Positions 1 through 9,689 of a DNA stretch of 64,000 nt are shown here, piece by piece. Where the stretch lies: NCBI GenBank assembly GCA_009767595.1, contig VSDK01001314.1, positions 155,426 to 219,425 on the forward strand, in the 5' to 3' direction. Within the stretch, counting starts at the first letter, position 1, and each line of letters begins with the position of its first letter. A model generated the notes under the pieces. The model had not been told where the DNA came from and searched no databases. It was given only the letters and a program-made list of their open reading frames with translations. Origin of the DNA: Symbiodinium kawagutii (Eukaryota > Sar > Dinophyceae > Suessiales > Symbiodiniaceae). Both the position numbers and the translations under genes were made by a program.

Positions 1-294
1 GTTTGTTTATAATCTATCACTCAATGACAACAATTTAATCATTTAAGGACAACACAATAATTAAGTTAACCATTCAATGATAACCATTTGAAATCTAACA
101 AGCATCAAAAACCAGTTTCACCATGAATAACCATTGATATACGCACCATTGGATTGACCATTTTAAATCATTATAATCACCATCAATCACCAATTTAAAA
201 TGTAATCATTAACTGCTCATTGATATCATTAACCTAATGATATATATATATATATTAGTTGACCTAATGATATTTATTAACAACCAGTTTCACC
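1..294. other. AT-rich DNA, no gene seen
   Basis: Low-complexity AT-rich sequence with recurring CCATT/CAACC words and a short (TA)n run near 240-255. No coding signal is visible. It resembles the intron-like DNA between exon islands elsewhere in the window. Confidence 0.6.
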
Positions 295-298
295 ATGG

Positions 299-739
299 TT
301 GCTCATCACCACTGCCATCCCCACCATCTCCCATCCTTCGCCTTCACCCAGTCACGCAGAGGCGGCGTTCGGCGTAGTCGCTCCCAAGACACTGGGCCCC
401 ACTCCGTGGCGGAGGCTGCCTGGGGACACGGTGGAGGCTGTTGCCGGGAGATCCATTAAAGTCATCCAGTTGTTGGTCACTTTATGTGGGATTTTTGTGG
501 ATTTAGGAGTTGACAAATCGCTACAAAAAGACTTCCGGAAAGGGCTGGCTGATTCGTCCGTGGCTCAAATGGAAGCTAGTGGGATGCCAGTTGGATGATT
601 CACCCCAAGCTGCGCAGTCCAACACACACAAGCCCCTGAGCAGTGGTTCAAAAGCCAGTTTCTTAGGATACCTTTCAGCATAGACTGGAGGATGGAGGTC
701 TTTAAGGGCAACAGATACTGGGAGAACCATGAGCACTGA
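299..739 (+). CDS. exon island with one in-frame TGA, unknown protein
   Basis: A single frame is open from 299 to a TGA at 596-598 and then again to a TGA at 737-739. The part before the stop is rich in charged and hydrophobic residues (for example VDLGVDKSLQKDFRKGL) and is GC-rich, unlike its surroundings. A splice acceptor (CACCCAG) ends at 351. After the internal TGA the frame reads FTPSCAV and continues protein-like for about 45 codons. An overlapping alternative exon in another frame, about 684-765, has a good acceptor (CAGCATAG) and a strong donor (GTAAGTAAATGG), so the second half of the open frame may be chance. No family recognised. Confidence 0.45.
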
Positions 740-846
740 TGCGTTTATGGGTATGCTGAACACCTGTAAGTAAATGGATGTTTCTAGGTGGCTTCACTAA
801 CATTTAAAGCTGAGCACTATACCAAGCTTGCTAGTGATGCTTGAAG

Positions 847-992
847 GGTATTCTACTACATGGTCGTGCTTCTGACAGTGAAGCTGAGGCGACCAAGCCT
901 ACCAATCCCAAGTCCTTAGATGTCCTGAGTAAGTTGTGGAAACTGCCTGGGATTCCTGATGGTTCATCAGTGATCAGTAACGTGTTGGGCCC
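847..992 (+). CDS. candidate exon, unknown protein
   Basis: Open frame with very protein-like composition, including the stretches HGRASDSEAEATKP and SKLWKLPGIPDGSS. The likely acceptor is TTGAAG before 847; the donor is CC|GTAAAG at 993, just before an in-frame TAA at 994-996, so it is either an internal or a terminal exon. No domain recognised. Confidence 0.5.
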
Positions 993-1074
993 GTAAAGTG
1001 CCCTAAGCTCGCTGGGAGATGCCCTACCCGTAAGTAACCTTACCATGAGCCTCCGAAACCACGATTTTCATGGG

Positions 1075-1530
1075 TTATAACCCATATTTTGGAGGGTAAA
1101 AACCTACCTTCCTACCTTTTTTAGGGTTTTGGAGGCTCATGGTATAAGGTAGGCAAACAAACCCAGGCACAAAACGAACGCGCGAACGCGCTTGCAGCGC
1201 CATGGGCCATGAAGCGATGAGATGACGAACAGGAGGGGGTTTGCCATCAGCTAGGCGTCTTTCCAGAGCCTGCGAAGCAGCAGTCGTGGCTGCTTCGTTC
1301 CAATCATGCCACTTTTTTGCTTGAGTTGGTTTGTCAAAGCTTGGTTTGATACGGCCGTGCATTTGGAAGTGGTGGCGAGTTAATAGACTAGCTTGCAGTA
1401 GTCCCAAATGCTTATGGAATACCAAAGTACATCTAGGATTCTGGGCTTCTATCAATATATCTATCAATATCATGCTGGAGGATCGTTGGCTCATTTGAAT
1501 CAGTGCAGCAAACTTTGCCGGTGAATCCAA
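1075..1530 (-). CDS. minus-strand reading frame, 151 codons, unknown
   Basis: Longest open frame in the left end outside the retroelement, on the strand opposite the neighbouring exons. The middle is well formed: KKWHDWNEAATTAASQALER looks helical and is GC-rich. The last 30 or so residues overlap a short palindrome (ATGGGTTATAACCCAT near 1068-1083) and may not be coding. It could be an exon of a separate minus-strand gene or a retroposed fragment. No family recognised. Confidence 0.4.
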   Translation of the reverse strand: MDSPAKFAALIQMSQRSSSMILIDILIEAQNPRCTLVFHKHLGLLQASLLTRHHFQMHGRIKPSFDKPTQAKKWHDWNEAATTAASQALERRLADGKPPPVRHLIASWPMALQARSRVRFVPGFVCLPYTMSLQNPKKGRKVGFYPPKYGL

Positions 1531-1654
1531 CCATGTTCACCGGGCAGGCAACTACAAACACGAACGCGAGGCGCGGCAGTTGGTTGATAGGCGGGTCTGC
1601 AATAGGGCAGGTGTCCTTGTGCAGGTGGCGGAAACCAAGAAATCATACAGGTTG

Positions 1655-1753
1655 CTACTAGTAACTAGGATAACTACCAGTTAAGGTAGACCTAATTATT
1701 TTTAACTAAGTGATTTATAAATCACCTTATGACCAGGGGGTACCAATCTGTAG
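1655..1753. repeat. family D-like relic
   Basis: Carries the internal words of family D (AACTAGG, TAACTACCAGTT) and ends in GGGGGTACCAATCTGTAG, which matches the D right end seen at 24663 and 26502. The left terminal repeat is degraded. Confidence 0.5.
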
Positions 1754-1941
1754 ATCCTTGCTGGTTACAAGATCTTCCCATTTTATTTTGTATCAGTGAT
1801 TCTTTCCATGTTTCTGGAATTTTGTTGGTTAAACCTAGTTGTTGTTTTTGTTGGTTAAACTTAGTATTTTTGATTACAGTTTGATACAGTTTGTTGTTAT
1901 GTCCCTCTGCACTTTTTTTTGTTTGTCATCTTCGCACGGAG

Positions 1942-1997
1942 CTGGTTTCGGAAACGGCCAGTGGTGTGCCTTCCAACCGATGGAAATGATGACAAAG
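1942..1997 (+). CDS. short candidate exon
   Basis: 56-bp GC-rich island after a pyrimidine tract, between a CGGAG acceptor and an AAAG|GTATC donor. It translates to WFRKRPVVCLPTDGNDDK. The flanks are AT-rich. Too short to identify. Confidence 0.4.
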
Positions 1998-2404
1998 GTA
2001 TCTTTGATTATCATTATATAGCACAATGTCATCAAAATACAACATGTGTATTCAAGAATGCAAGAAAACACATGTAATATGTTTTTATACATCATATATA
2101 TTTACATATGCATATCAATTTGTGATATGTACACGTGTAGAACCATTGAGACACAAAAACTTATGATTTAATTTACAGCTTTATACATCATATATATGTA
2201 TATTTATATATACATATTTTTTATTTATTCAAATATGTATTTGTTTATATATGTATTTAGATATTTATGTTCATACATGTCTATCCATTGATTCGGACTA
2301 ATTCCACACATTGATATTGTACAATGAATACCCAGACGCTCCATGTATGGCATATTCACCTACATTTACCTCTAAAATGACCCAAATGTAGCTGACTATG
2401 CCAG
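1998..2404. other. AT-rich spacer, no gene seen
   Basis: Rich in (TA)n and ATATGTAT words and otherwise featureless; consistent with intron sequence between the islands at 1942 and 2405. Confidence 0.5.
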
Positions 2405-2537
2405 TACCGTGGAGTGTCTGGAGCTGCTTCACCGGGTGGAGACCCCCCTGAAACCAGGTCGTTGGAGGCCCAGGTGGCTTCGCTTCGCACCATCAATGCT
2501 GCACTGGAGGTGCGAGCAGATGGATCTCCAATGGACG
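2405..2537 (+). CDS. candidate exon, coiled-coil type
   Basis: GC-rich island with acceptor ATGCCAG| and donor GGACG|GTGGTGG. The frame opens in phase 0 and contains SLEAQVASLRTINAALEVRA, a clear heptad-like helical stretch, followed by ADGSPMD. Codons favour G or C in the third position. It ends one base into a codon, which fits the frame of the next island at 3968. Unknown protein. Confidence 0.6.
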
Positions 2538-2582
2538 GTGGTGGTTACAGAGCTAGGCTTTAGGGGGATCGATGTTCCTATC

Positions 2583-2715
2583 CTACAAGGTGGGCACCCC
2601 CTAGTTAGAAGTTGGTGAAAAAGCCATTTGACCATGGTTATATCTACCACAAGTAGTAGTTACAGTACTCTAGCTGTGAACCAACTTAGCTAACTAAGGG
2701 GTCCCACCTTGTATA
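2583..2715. repeat. family D palindromic element
   Basis: Inverted terminal repeats CTACAAGGTGGG...CCCACCTTGTA, with the recurring CTAGTTAGAAGTTGG and CATTTGACCATGG words inside. Other copies are near 23796, 40648 and 61837. Introner-like; no coding capacity. Confidence 0.75.
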
Positions 2716-3660
2716 GATCTTGGTTATAATGATTGATGGGTCAAACATGGGGATGAAATGATAGTTTTTTTGTCGTTGAAAATGGTGGTCTACATAGGTC
2801 CATAGGGGATTATAGTGATTAATAGCAGGGGATAAGAACCGATTAATCCATTATGAAATATGATCTCACATGGTGGTTCATTCATGCGGGCCAGTGATTA
2901 GTGAATGGCTAGCTGATGTTTCATTGATGGTTGATAATGGTTCATGATAGCCATTGATGAATAAATAGGTCACCATTGTTTATCAAGGATAATGAATGGT
3001 TCATAATGATTGATGATGTTTAGTTTTTGTAAATTGATCGCTGAATGGTTCATAATGTTTGATGACAATAGTGTTGAACAAATGTGTTTACACGATATTT
3101 CGCCTCATGTTCAATGTTGGTTCGCAAAAGTTAGTGGTGCTTGGCAGTTGTGAAGGATGGCTAATGAGGGTCAATTATAGTCCGCTGACGATGGTCAAAG
3201 GTAGTCAGCTCTTAATAGTCTTGTTGATCGTGGCGTATGAGTACAAAGAATGTCACCAACCGCTTTTTGCAGGAGTTAATACTCCATTCAGTCAGATTAT
3301 ATGATTATCCAAGTACCTTGTGAGTACACATTTGCCTTCGGAGCCACTCCTTGCGAAAACAATCAAGCACAATAACCATCAGTTCACCAGTTGTCAGCCA
3401 TCAATTCACCATCCATATCAGTTAACCATCAACCAACCATACATAGATGAATTACTGGTGAATACTCATTAATTGTTGAATCTCCGTCAGCTGCATCATG
3501 TCACAGTGAGCCATCAATACCCCCATTATCTAACCAGCCATCAACCATCAACTGTCAGTCAGTCATCAATCCCCCCATCGATAACCATCCATCAACCATC
3601 AAACGAAGTAAAGTCACCACTATAAATCTATGTAAACCATTATTGGTAGCAATAAACCAA
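2716..3660. other. AT-rich spacer, one weak reading frame
   Basis: Degenerate TTCATAATGATTGATGG-type repeats on one side and CCATCAACC repeats on the other. A plus-strand frame at 3059-3304 (81 codons, hydrophobic, includes GSQKLVVLGSCEGWLMRV) is the only possible coding stretch, and I would not call it a gene without transcript support. Confidence 0.4.
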
Positions 3661-3967
3661 CCATAAGGTCATAATAGTGATAAACCAAAGATTTTGGGGG
3701 TTCATAGGGTACCCCAGCTATTAACAAAATGTTTTTAGGCTAATAAACCAGAGATTTTGGGGCTATAGTAGTAATTAATCAATTTGCTGGGGTCAACCAT
3801 TTTACATTTTTGTAAAAAACAACCATTTATAGCAATTTGGGTTTAAACCATTCAATTAAACCATTACGCCACTACCAACCATTAAAAATAAGCAATTTTT
3901 TTGGTAGTAAACCAACCATTTATGGTAATCAACCACAGATTTGGCGGGGTCCCCCAGCAACCCTCAG

Positions 3968-4036
3968 AATTGCTTCGCTTGGCGCAGGGCGAAGTGGCCC
4001 AGCTCCGGGCAGAAGCGCAGGCGCGAAGCTGATGGA
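3968..4036 (+). CDS. candidate exon, coiled-coil type
   Basis: Begins after CCCTCAG| and takes up the frame left by the 2405-2537 exon (one base plus two). It reads ELLRLAQGEVAQLRAEAQAR, a textbook coiled-coil stretch, then meets TGA. The donor is probably a GC type near 4034-4037. The following 60 bp are GC-rich and open in another frame (GSPRSPKKRPTSVEG), so a one-base frame change or a second exon cannot be excluded. The DNA just before it ends like a degraded family A copy (GGGGTCCCCCAG). Confidence 0.5.
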
Positions 4037-4144
4037 GTCCCCGATGGATCCCCGAGGTCTCCCAAGAAACGGCCAACAAGCGTAGAGGGCATGTGGGGCT
4101 GGTGGTTTCATGGCCAATTTTGTGGGAAATTTGTGGGAAAAAAC

Positions 4145-4251
4145 TGGGTGATGGTTGGTGGTTCAAAGTTTTTTATTTTCCAAATGTAGTACCAATTGGT
4201 TGGTTGACTTGCGCATCTTTTTGCAGACGGGGTGCTTCAACCACCGACCAG
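4145..4251. repeat. family B introner-like element
   Basis: Left half GATGGTTGGTGGTTCAAAG, right half CTTCAACCACCGACCAG, with the recurring ATTTTCC and GGTTGGTTGACT words inside. The right end supplies the acceptor (CCGACCAG|) for the exon starting at 4252. Confidence 0.7.
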
Positions 4252-4355
4252 ATATACGTGGATATACCAACTAGATGGCGAGGTGAAGCCCGGAGCTGTC
4301 CAAGAAAGGGTCAGCAGAGAAGCCGATAGTTCAACAGTTCGACTTGGAACTGGCA
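4252..4355 (+). CDS. candidate exon after a family B element
   Basis: Starts exactly at the AG end of the family B element and ends at GGCA|GTGAGA, a strong donor. The frame reads QLDGEVKPGAVQERVSREAD and ends one base into a codon; the next island (6332) supplies the missing two bases in frame. Part of the same putative helical protein. Confidence 0.55.
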
Positions 4356-4504
4356 GTGAGATGTGAACAGCCAGGGGTACGTTCGGGGCCCGACCAGCCA
4401 TACAGATGTAATGTTGGGTCTTGATTTACAAAGGGCCCCCCCCCTCAAACCAAACTTGGGGGATGATTAAAAAACTCCCTCCTTAAAAGACCTTCCTGAG
4501 AAAT

Positions 4505-4826
4505 GGAAGATCTACTCTAATCTTCTCTTCTCTTCTCGGCTCTTCTCTTCTCTTCTCAACTCTAGTCTTCTCTACTCTAGTCTTCTCTACTTATCTACTC
4601 TACTCTTCTCAACTCTTCTCTTCTCAACTCTAGTCTTCTCTACTCTACTCTTCTCTACTTATCTACTCTACTCTTCTCAACTCTTCTCTTCTCTACTCTT
4701 CTCAACTCTTCTCCACTCATCTACTCTACTCTTCTCTACTCATCTACTCTACTCTTCTCAACTCTTCTCTTCTCTACTCTACCCTTGTACTCTACTCTTC
4801 TCAACTCTTGTCTTCTCTACTCTATC
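4505..4826. repeat. CTCTTCTCTA-type microsatellite
   Basis: About 320 bp of degenerate pyrimidine repeats (TCTCTACTCT, TTCTCAACTC) ending at the start of the 238-bp tandem repeat. Strong strand asymmetry; no coding function expected. Confidence 0.85.
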
Positions 4827-4828
4827 AA

Positions 4829-5580
4829 AGGGAAAAGGAAAAGATAGAAGCAGCCAGGGCCACCCTAAGAAAAAGTATTTTGCATTAATCAACCCACTTT
4901 GGGTAAACCTATTATTCAACATCTTGGCTCTTCCTGGGCTACCCTCTTGGAAAATTGAAAAAGCTCAGTTTTTTAAAAGGAGTTTAATAAAGGGATCATT
5001 CATTTCAGCAAGCTCTCAGTTTAGTAAATGGCCAATATAAAGCAAAGGAGAAAGATAAAGAATTCACAGGGAAAAGGAAAAGATAGAAGCAGCCAGGGCC
5101 ACCCTAAGAAAAAGTATTTTGCATTAATCAACCCCCTTTGGGTAAACCTATTATTCAACATCTTGGCTCTTCCTGGGCTACCCTCTTGGAAAATTGAAAA
5201 AGCTCATTTGTTAAAAGGAGTTTAATAAAGGGATCATTCATTTCAGCAAGCTCTCAGTTTAGTAAATGGCCAATATAAAGCAAAGGAGAAAGATAAAGAA
5301 TTCACAGGGAAAAGGAAAAGATAGAAGCAGCCAGGGCCACCCTAAGAAAAAGTATTTTGCATTAATCAACCCCCTTTGGGTAAACCTATTATTCAACATC
5401 TTGGCTCTTCCTGGGCTACCCTCTTGGAAAATTGAAAAAGCTCATTTGTTAAAAGGAGTTTAATAGAGGGATCATCCATTTCAGCAAGCTCTCAGTTTAG
5501 TAAATTGCCAATGGAAAGCAAAAGAGAAAGATAAAGAATTCAAAGGGAAAAGGAAAAGATAGAAACAACCAGAACCACCT
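4829..5580. repeat. 238-bp tandem repeat, about three copies
   Basis: The unit containing GGGAAAAGGAAAAGATAG recurs at about 4829, 5068, 5306 and 5545 (spacing 238-239 bp). The two middle units are near-identical and each carries the same 65-codon open frame; the outer units diverge. The frame exists because the repeat does, and is probably not a gene. Confidence 0.85.
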
Positions 5581-6331
5581 TGGAATGAAAAAAAAATACA
5601 GTAATAATAACAGATGATGTCATCCAAAAAAAACAGCCTCCCATTCTTCTCTTTAATCACCTTCCATTTCAAAATGGAGGGGTCCTGGAATAATTTTGGA
5701 AAAATCTTTAATCAGGGTCCACAGGCAAATCAGGGTCCAACATTAACAAACTACTACATGCTCATGATGGATAGGGAACGATAACCAGGAAACGATAAAG
5801 AACATTGATCAACATGACATGATAGATTAATCAATATGTTTAATATGCTAATTTGTTTTGATAATATATTTATATATATATATAAAGTTCGATTCTTATG
5901 AATATATGTTGACTAAGCTATTCTGTGAGTTTGTTTTTACAAATTGCTATAATGATAAGGCAATGAACATACAAACAAAAATGCTTCATCGATGTAGTTT
6001 TGCATTGCAGTAGACTACACCGCTAGTGCGAAAGAGAACTTCTTTATAGCAGTAATTTGATAAGGTCATTAATATGTGTCTATGATTTGACCTACGTGGC
6101 ACAAGTATGTATTTACATGCCACACATTTTTTGATTTATATAGTACATATTATATATATATATTTATATTTGCATATATATATATATGTTTATTTATTTA
6201 TATATATATCTGTTTATAATTGTATACGCTATGAATAAATGAATATATATATATATATATATACATATATACATATACATATATACATAGATAATATACA
6301 TACAATTAGTGTATACATGAAGAATATGCAG
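5581..6331. other. AT-rich spacer with (TA)n
   Basis: No gene seen. (TATA) and (ATATACAT) runs at about 5860-5885, 6145-6200 and 6235-6300. Confidence 0.6.
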
Positions 6332-6474
6332 CAAATCACCCCAACTGCTTGCCGTCCCCGTGTCGCTTCGAGGCCATGCGAAAGGACCAAGAAGACGAGA
6401 TCCGAAGGCTCCACGCGGGCGGGCGAAGCGCGGCGCCAAGCGGCGCCCAGCGGCGCCCAGCGGCGCCCAGGGCC
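6332..6474 (+). CDS. candidate exon, charged helical segment
   Basis: Acceptor ATATGCAG|, donor GGGCC|GTGGCT. The frame entered with the phase left by the 4252-4355 exon reads RFEAMRKDQEDEIRRLHAGG and then an Ala/Pro/Arg stretch. The latter is encoded by a short tandem repeat of GGCGCCCA near 6431-6470. GC content jumps sharply against the AT-rich flanks. Confidence 0.6.
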
Positions 6475-6565
6475 GTGGCTAGGAATGGCTAGTGGTAAGG
6501 GTTGATGGTGGTCAATGTGGTGGCTAAGTTGGCGAGATTCTTCAGTGATTAAATGACAGGGATAG

Positions 6566-6667
6566 AGTCCTGATGGTCAACAAGGACTGGCAATGCTCCG
6601 GCATTGTCAATACATGGCTTGCATGCGCTTGCAAAAGATCAACGAGAGGCCAGCACACCATCAGTCT
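6566..6667 (+). CDS. candidate exon
   Basis: Acceptor GGGATAG|, phase 0; possible donor TCT|GTAGCA. It reads LRHCQYMACMRLQKINERPA. The frame stays open to 6708, so the exon may be longer. Follows in phase from the previous island. Unknown function. Confidence 0.5.
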
Positions 6668-6739
6668 GTAGCATTTACAATCCTCCACAGAGCCTTGACA
6701 TGGAAATGAGCATTTGCAAAACTTCGGATATCAACCTAG

Positions 6740-6812
6740 TGGATTATCCAATGCTTGCTGACGAGTGAGAATACCAAGAATGTGATCAGTGCCTACAAGA
6801 AGAAAAAACCCC
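6740..6812 (+). CDS. candidate exon, overlapping a longer open frame
   Basis: Acceptor CAACCTAG|, phase 0, reading IIQCLLTSENTKNVISAYKK. An overlapping frame (6767-7083, 105 codons) contains two CxxC pairs (CDQC and CLHC) and continues to a TAG after KGMV. The two frames exclude each other over the overlap; a run of ten adenines near 6847 is a possible place for an indel. Confidence 0.4.
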
Positions 6813-6822
6813 AGCGATTAAT

Positions 6823-7083
6823 ATGCGATTGTATGATGAGAGACTGAAAAAAAAAACTTGCCTACATTGTGGTCCCAGTCAGACTTGTGATTATCAAGGG
6901 AATCTGTATGCTTTTAAACTGTTCAATGTATTTGAAACAAGCAAGGTCCAGGAAGGCTCTTTTAGGCAAGTTTTGGTTATACTCCAAAATTTTGTTTCCG
7001 AGAAGGGGAATTATGGGCATGGTTTTGTCAACAGGACTGTTAACATTAACCATTACAATCCCATGACGAAGGGCATGGTTTAG
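6823..7083 (+). CDS. open frame with CxxC pair, unknown
   Basis: 86 codons from an ATG, lysine-rich at the start, then TCLHCGPSQTC and a hydrophobic or charged middle (SFRQVLVILQNFVSEKGN). The upstream in-frame extension adds a second CxxC (CDQC), so a small zinc-binding fold is possible. The antisense frame is also open. No family recognised. Confidence 0.4.
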   Translation: MRLYDERLKKKTCLHCGPSQTCDYQGNLYAFKLFNVFETSKVQEGSFRQVLVILQNFVSEKGNYGHGFVNRTVNINHYNPMTKGMV

Positions 7084-7631
7084 TGCCCCTCGTGACTCGA
7101 AACTTGTTGACAGCCCCACAGCCTTCGCATAAAGAATCCCACAGATAAGCCACTACGATCTACTCAGGAATCTGTTCGCATGGCTGGAAGCGTGTGATCT
7201 ATTTTTCTTGGGGATGGTGCGAGTGGCCAGCTTTCCCTAGTCACTAGGAACCAAAGGAACCAAAGGAACCAAGCACCATCGACCGAGAGGATGCGTTCTG
7301 AACCATTCTTACACAGTATGAAACAGGAATCCTTAATTATGTTTATTGATTAATCATCATTCACCAGGTTCAACCAGTATTGACCATTCCTAAGCATCAT
7401 CGGCGACTCGCAAATTGCTGATACTAACCAGGTTTTTATATGATTAGCAAACATTACTGTAACCAACAATTATGACCAGTATTGACCATCAAATGAAGCA
7501 TTAAGCAACAATCAAATTAGGCATGAGCCAACCATCAATTGTCCATGAGGTATAACCAGTACTGACTATCAGCTATATAACGAATATCATTTGTCATTTG
7601 TCCTATTAGTAGTCCGATGTATTGGACCATT
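7084..7631. other. spacer, no gene seen
   Basis: Mixed-composition DNA with a triple AACCAAAGG repeat near 7250-7272 and then AT-rich AACCAGTATTGACC words. Confidence 0.45.
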
Positions 7632-7680
7632 GAGAATCTGAGACTTCCGGCAACAGGCTGCGACAGGAGCTGAAAGACAA
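7632..7680 (+). CDS. short candidate exon
   Basis: Reads NRLRQELKDK up to a donor GACAAG|GTGCAACC, with a helical, charged composition like the neighbouring exons. The opposite strand is open across 7535-7918 (127 codons, hydrophobic), so the strand is not certain. Confidence 0.35.
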
Positions 7681-7824
7681 GGTGCAACCTGGGGTGGCTT
7701 TCAATGAAGTGATACCCTGAAATATGGATTGCATCCAACAATTGAAGCAATTGATGATACAATAGGGGGATGTGTTTCATCAAAAAAAGACGGATGATAG
7801 GTAGGTTAACAGTGAGGTTGGCAG

Positions 7825-7904
7825 TGGGGTTGGCAATGGCTACCCATCCGCAAGGCTTCTCAATCAAGGGAAAACATTCTTGACAGTGGGATGAATCATG
7901 GCTG
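7825..7904 (+). CDS. candidate exon ending at a family B element
   Basis: Acceptor GGTTGGCAG|; reads PIRKASQSRENILDSGMNHG and ends at GGCTG|GTTAG, where the donor GT lies in the left terminal repeat of the family B copy at 7902-7986. Confidence 0.45.
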
Positions 7905-7986
7905 GTTAGTGGTTTCAAATATCTTTTACTTTCCCTAGTAGTTACTAAGTATCATATAACAAATGGTTGGTTCAACCACCAACCAG
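7902..7986. repeat. family B introner-like element
   Basis: CTGGTTAGTGGTTTCAAAT at the left, TTCAACCACCAACCAG at the right, 85 bp. GT and AG both lie in the terminal repeats. Confidence 0.8.
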
Positions 7987-8009
7987 TTCTAGCTGAGCAT
8001 GTGACGCAG

Positions 8010-8145
8010 ACAGCCTTCCTGGACAGGATGCGCAGCTGCATCAAAAGGACCTGGAGATGAAGAAACTGCAGGCGGGAGCTGCGAGTGCCAGCGCCAGCTG
8101 TTTCCGGAGGTTACAAGCACTGGTGATGTCAAGGGAACCAGTTAA
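8010..8145 (+). CDS. candidate exon, two frames open
   Basis: After GACGCAG|. One frame runs to TAA at 8143 (AASKGPGDEETAGG...). Another gives a helical stretch (QLHQKDLEMKKLQAG) and a donor GGAG|GTTACAAG. Codon use does not decide between them. Confidence 0.45.
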
Positions 8146-8151
8146 AAACAG

Positions 8152-8364
8152 GGGTGCTTTCTGGAGATTGGAAATAGATTGTTTAACAGTTTGGTCGTAA
8201 CCAACATTGAAACTGTTGTTTCTCAACCCAATCAGTTTCTTGTTATTTGGAAAACAAGCAAGATGAAACTGTGTTTGTTTCATCAACCGCGGCCATGGCC
8301 ATGGCCGCAAATTGTATCTGAAGTACCACGAAGGCCTGTGGCATGGCCCTATTCCACCCCATAG
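8152..8364 (+). CDS. candidate exon, 70 codons
   Basis: After AAAACAG|. Open to TAG at 8362, reading NSLVVTNIETVVSQPNQFLV and then a Pro/Trp-rich segment encoded by a CGGCCATGG palindrome near 8286-8306. May be a terminal exon. No family recognised. Confidence 0.5.
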   Translation, partial: GCFLEIGNRLFNSLVVTNIETVVSQPNQFLVIWKTSKMKLCLFHQPRPWPWPQIVSEVPRRPVAWPYSTP

Positions 8365-8398
8365 CTTTGAGTCGTACCAACCTACGCACCTTGTTGGA

Positions 8399-8504
8399 TG
8401 TGGGGGTCAAAATAGGGAACGCCAAAAATGGATGGTCTATGACTAAACAGACATGATTACTATCGGATGATTTGGGGGTTGCCCCCAGTGATTCAGAAAC
8501 CACC
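8399..8504. repeat. family A element, degraded
   Basis: GGGGGTCAAAATAGGG at the left; GATTTGGGGGTTGCCCCCAGTGATTCAGAAACCACC at the right is the family A right half with substitutions (shown here only to locate it). Confidence 0.55.
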
Positions 8505-8519
8505 ATGTGGCTCGTCCTC

Positions 8520-8700
8520 CAGGAGAGAACGGGTCATCCATCGCTGCGCACGACACTGAAAGCTGCAGGTGTCCTTCCATCCGGCACCGGTTCCAGCTAC
8601 CTTTCATGCCGCCGGAAACGGCAGCATGACTGTGCCTCCTGGAGCGTGGACGCCGAGGTTTCAGGGTTGGGAACCTGTCACCGGCAGTAAGGATATACAG
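8520..8700 (+). CDS. GC-rich exon island, frame undecided
   Basis: High GC with two plausible frames: one open from 8472 to 8690, another after GCTGCAG| that is proline-rich (AAGNGSMTVPPGAWTPRF). One or both ends probably lie inside this interval. Confidence 0.35.
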
Positions 8701-9009
8701 TAGCTAACAGCAGCCAACAACAGGACAATCCCTACTATTGGTATACAAACGGATATATCAACATACAACCAACAGTTGGGGATACAAATAGATGTATCCA
8801 GCAGTATTTTGACAATCAACAGTTGGGGATACAAGCGGATACAGCAACATATGCCTGGGCCAAGCAACACCAAGGACAACATGGACAGTTCTTGCGTGCA
8901 AAACGTCCCACTGGATCTTGGGTGCTGGTCAGTTGCCCTGCAGTCCCTGCAATCAACTAACCTGGCAACCAAAACTTGCGTTTGTAGATCATTCACTTGT
9001 CAGCGATGA
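8701..9009 (+). CDS. candidate coding stretch with internal repeats
   Basis: Two plus frames and one minus frame are open. A degenerate unit of about 47 bp (CAACAGTTGGGGATACAA) recurs two to three times between 8738 and 8852. The 8776-9009 frame (SNTKDNMDSSCVQNVPLDLG) ends in TGA just before a family A element. Confidence 0.3.
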
Positions 9010-9059
9010 CCCATTTTCAGGCAGCCCCAGTAGATTGGTGGTGGGAAACCCACCATATG

Positions 9060-9170
9060 GGTGTTTCTCAAGTCATAGGGGTACCCCGATCAATCATCCA
9101 TGTTCATAGTCATTTATAGTAGTAGACCAACCATTTTTGGGGTCCCCTTCCCTGGCTTGAGAAACCTACC
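9060..9170. repeat. family A element
   Basis: GGTGTTTCTCAAGTCATAGGGG at the left and a CTTGAGAAACCTACC-type right end. ACCATATGG occurs on both outer sides, a possible flanking duplication. Confidence 0.75.
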
Positions 9171-9283
9171 ATATGGAATAGTGGGAAATTTCACATCCGG
9201 ATTTCCATCCAACCTTTTGTGCTCGTTCAGCATGGCTACTGACTTAGGCCGCCACCTACCGCAGTGCAGTTTGCCCTGTGCAG

Positions 9284-9334
9284 GTGGGTGGGAGAAGATT
9301 TGGGAATCCAACGAGGGGTTGGTGGGCCAGCTTG
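9284..9334 (+). CDS. short candidate exon
   Basis: Between CTGTGCAG| and CAGCTTG|GTAAGG, both canonical. Reads GGWEKIWESNEGLVGQLG. Confidence 0.45.
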
Positions 9335-9689
9335 GTAAGGAGGAGTATTTGACTGGCTTATAACCACTAGTCGGATGACTAAAGATGGTTAAGAACCAAC
9401 AAATCACCAAGCGAAAGAAGGGTTGATATGGGTTTGGGATGGTTGATAGTGATGATGAAAAATGGCCATAGTATTGATATGTATTGATGGTTTATGATGA
9501 CTTATCATTGTTAAAAATGGTGGAGAATGATTTCTGTGGTGACTAATCATGGCTAACAATGGCCGATGACTTGTTCATGATCATCAGTAGTGGTTGATTC
9601 CAACAGGTGTTGACAATGCCTTGACTAATTGTTTTTATTGTTGGCCTACAGTGTTCGAACCATTGGCATTTTAGGACACCTTTTATCTC
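9335..9689. other. spacer, no gene seen
   Basis: TGGTTGATGG-type degenerate repeats; consistent with intron. Confidence 0.5.

Noticed and set aside
5028-5463. Two identical 65-codon open frames
   Set aside because: They are the same frame in two copies of a 238-bp tandem repeat; the frame has no support beyond the repeat.
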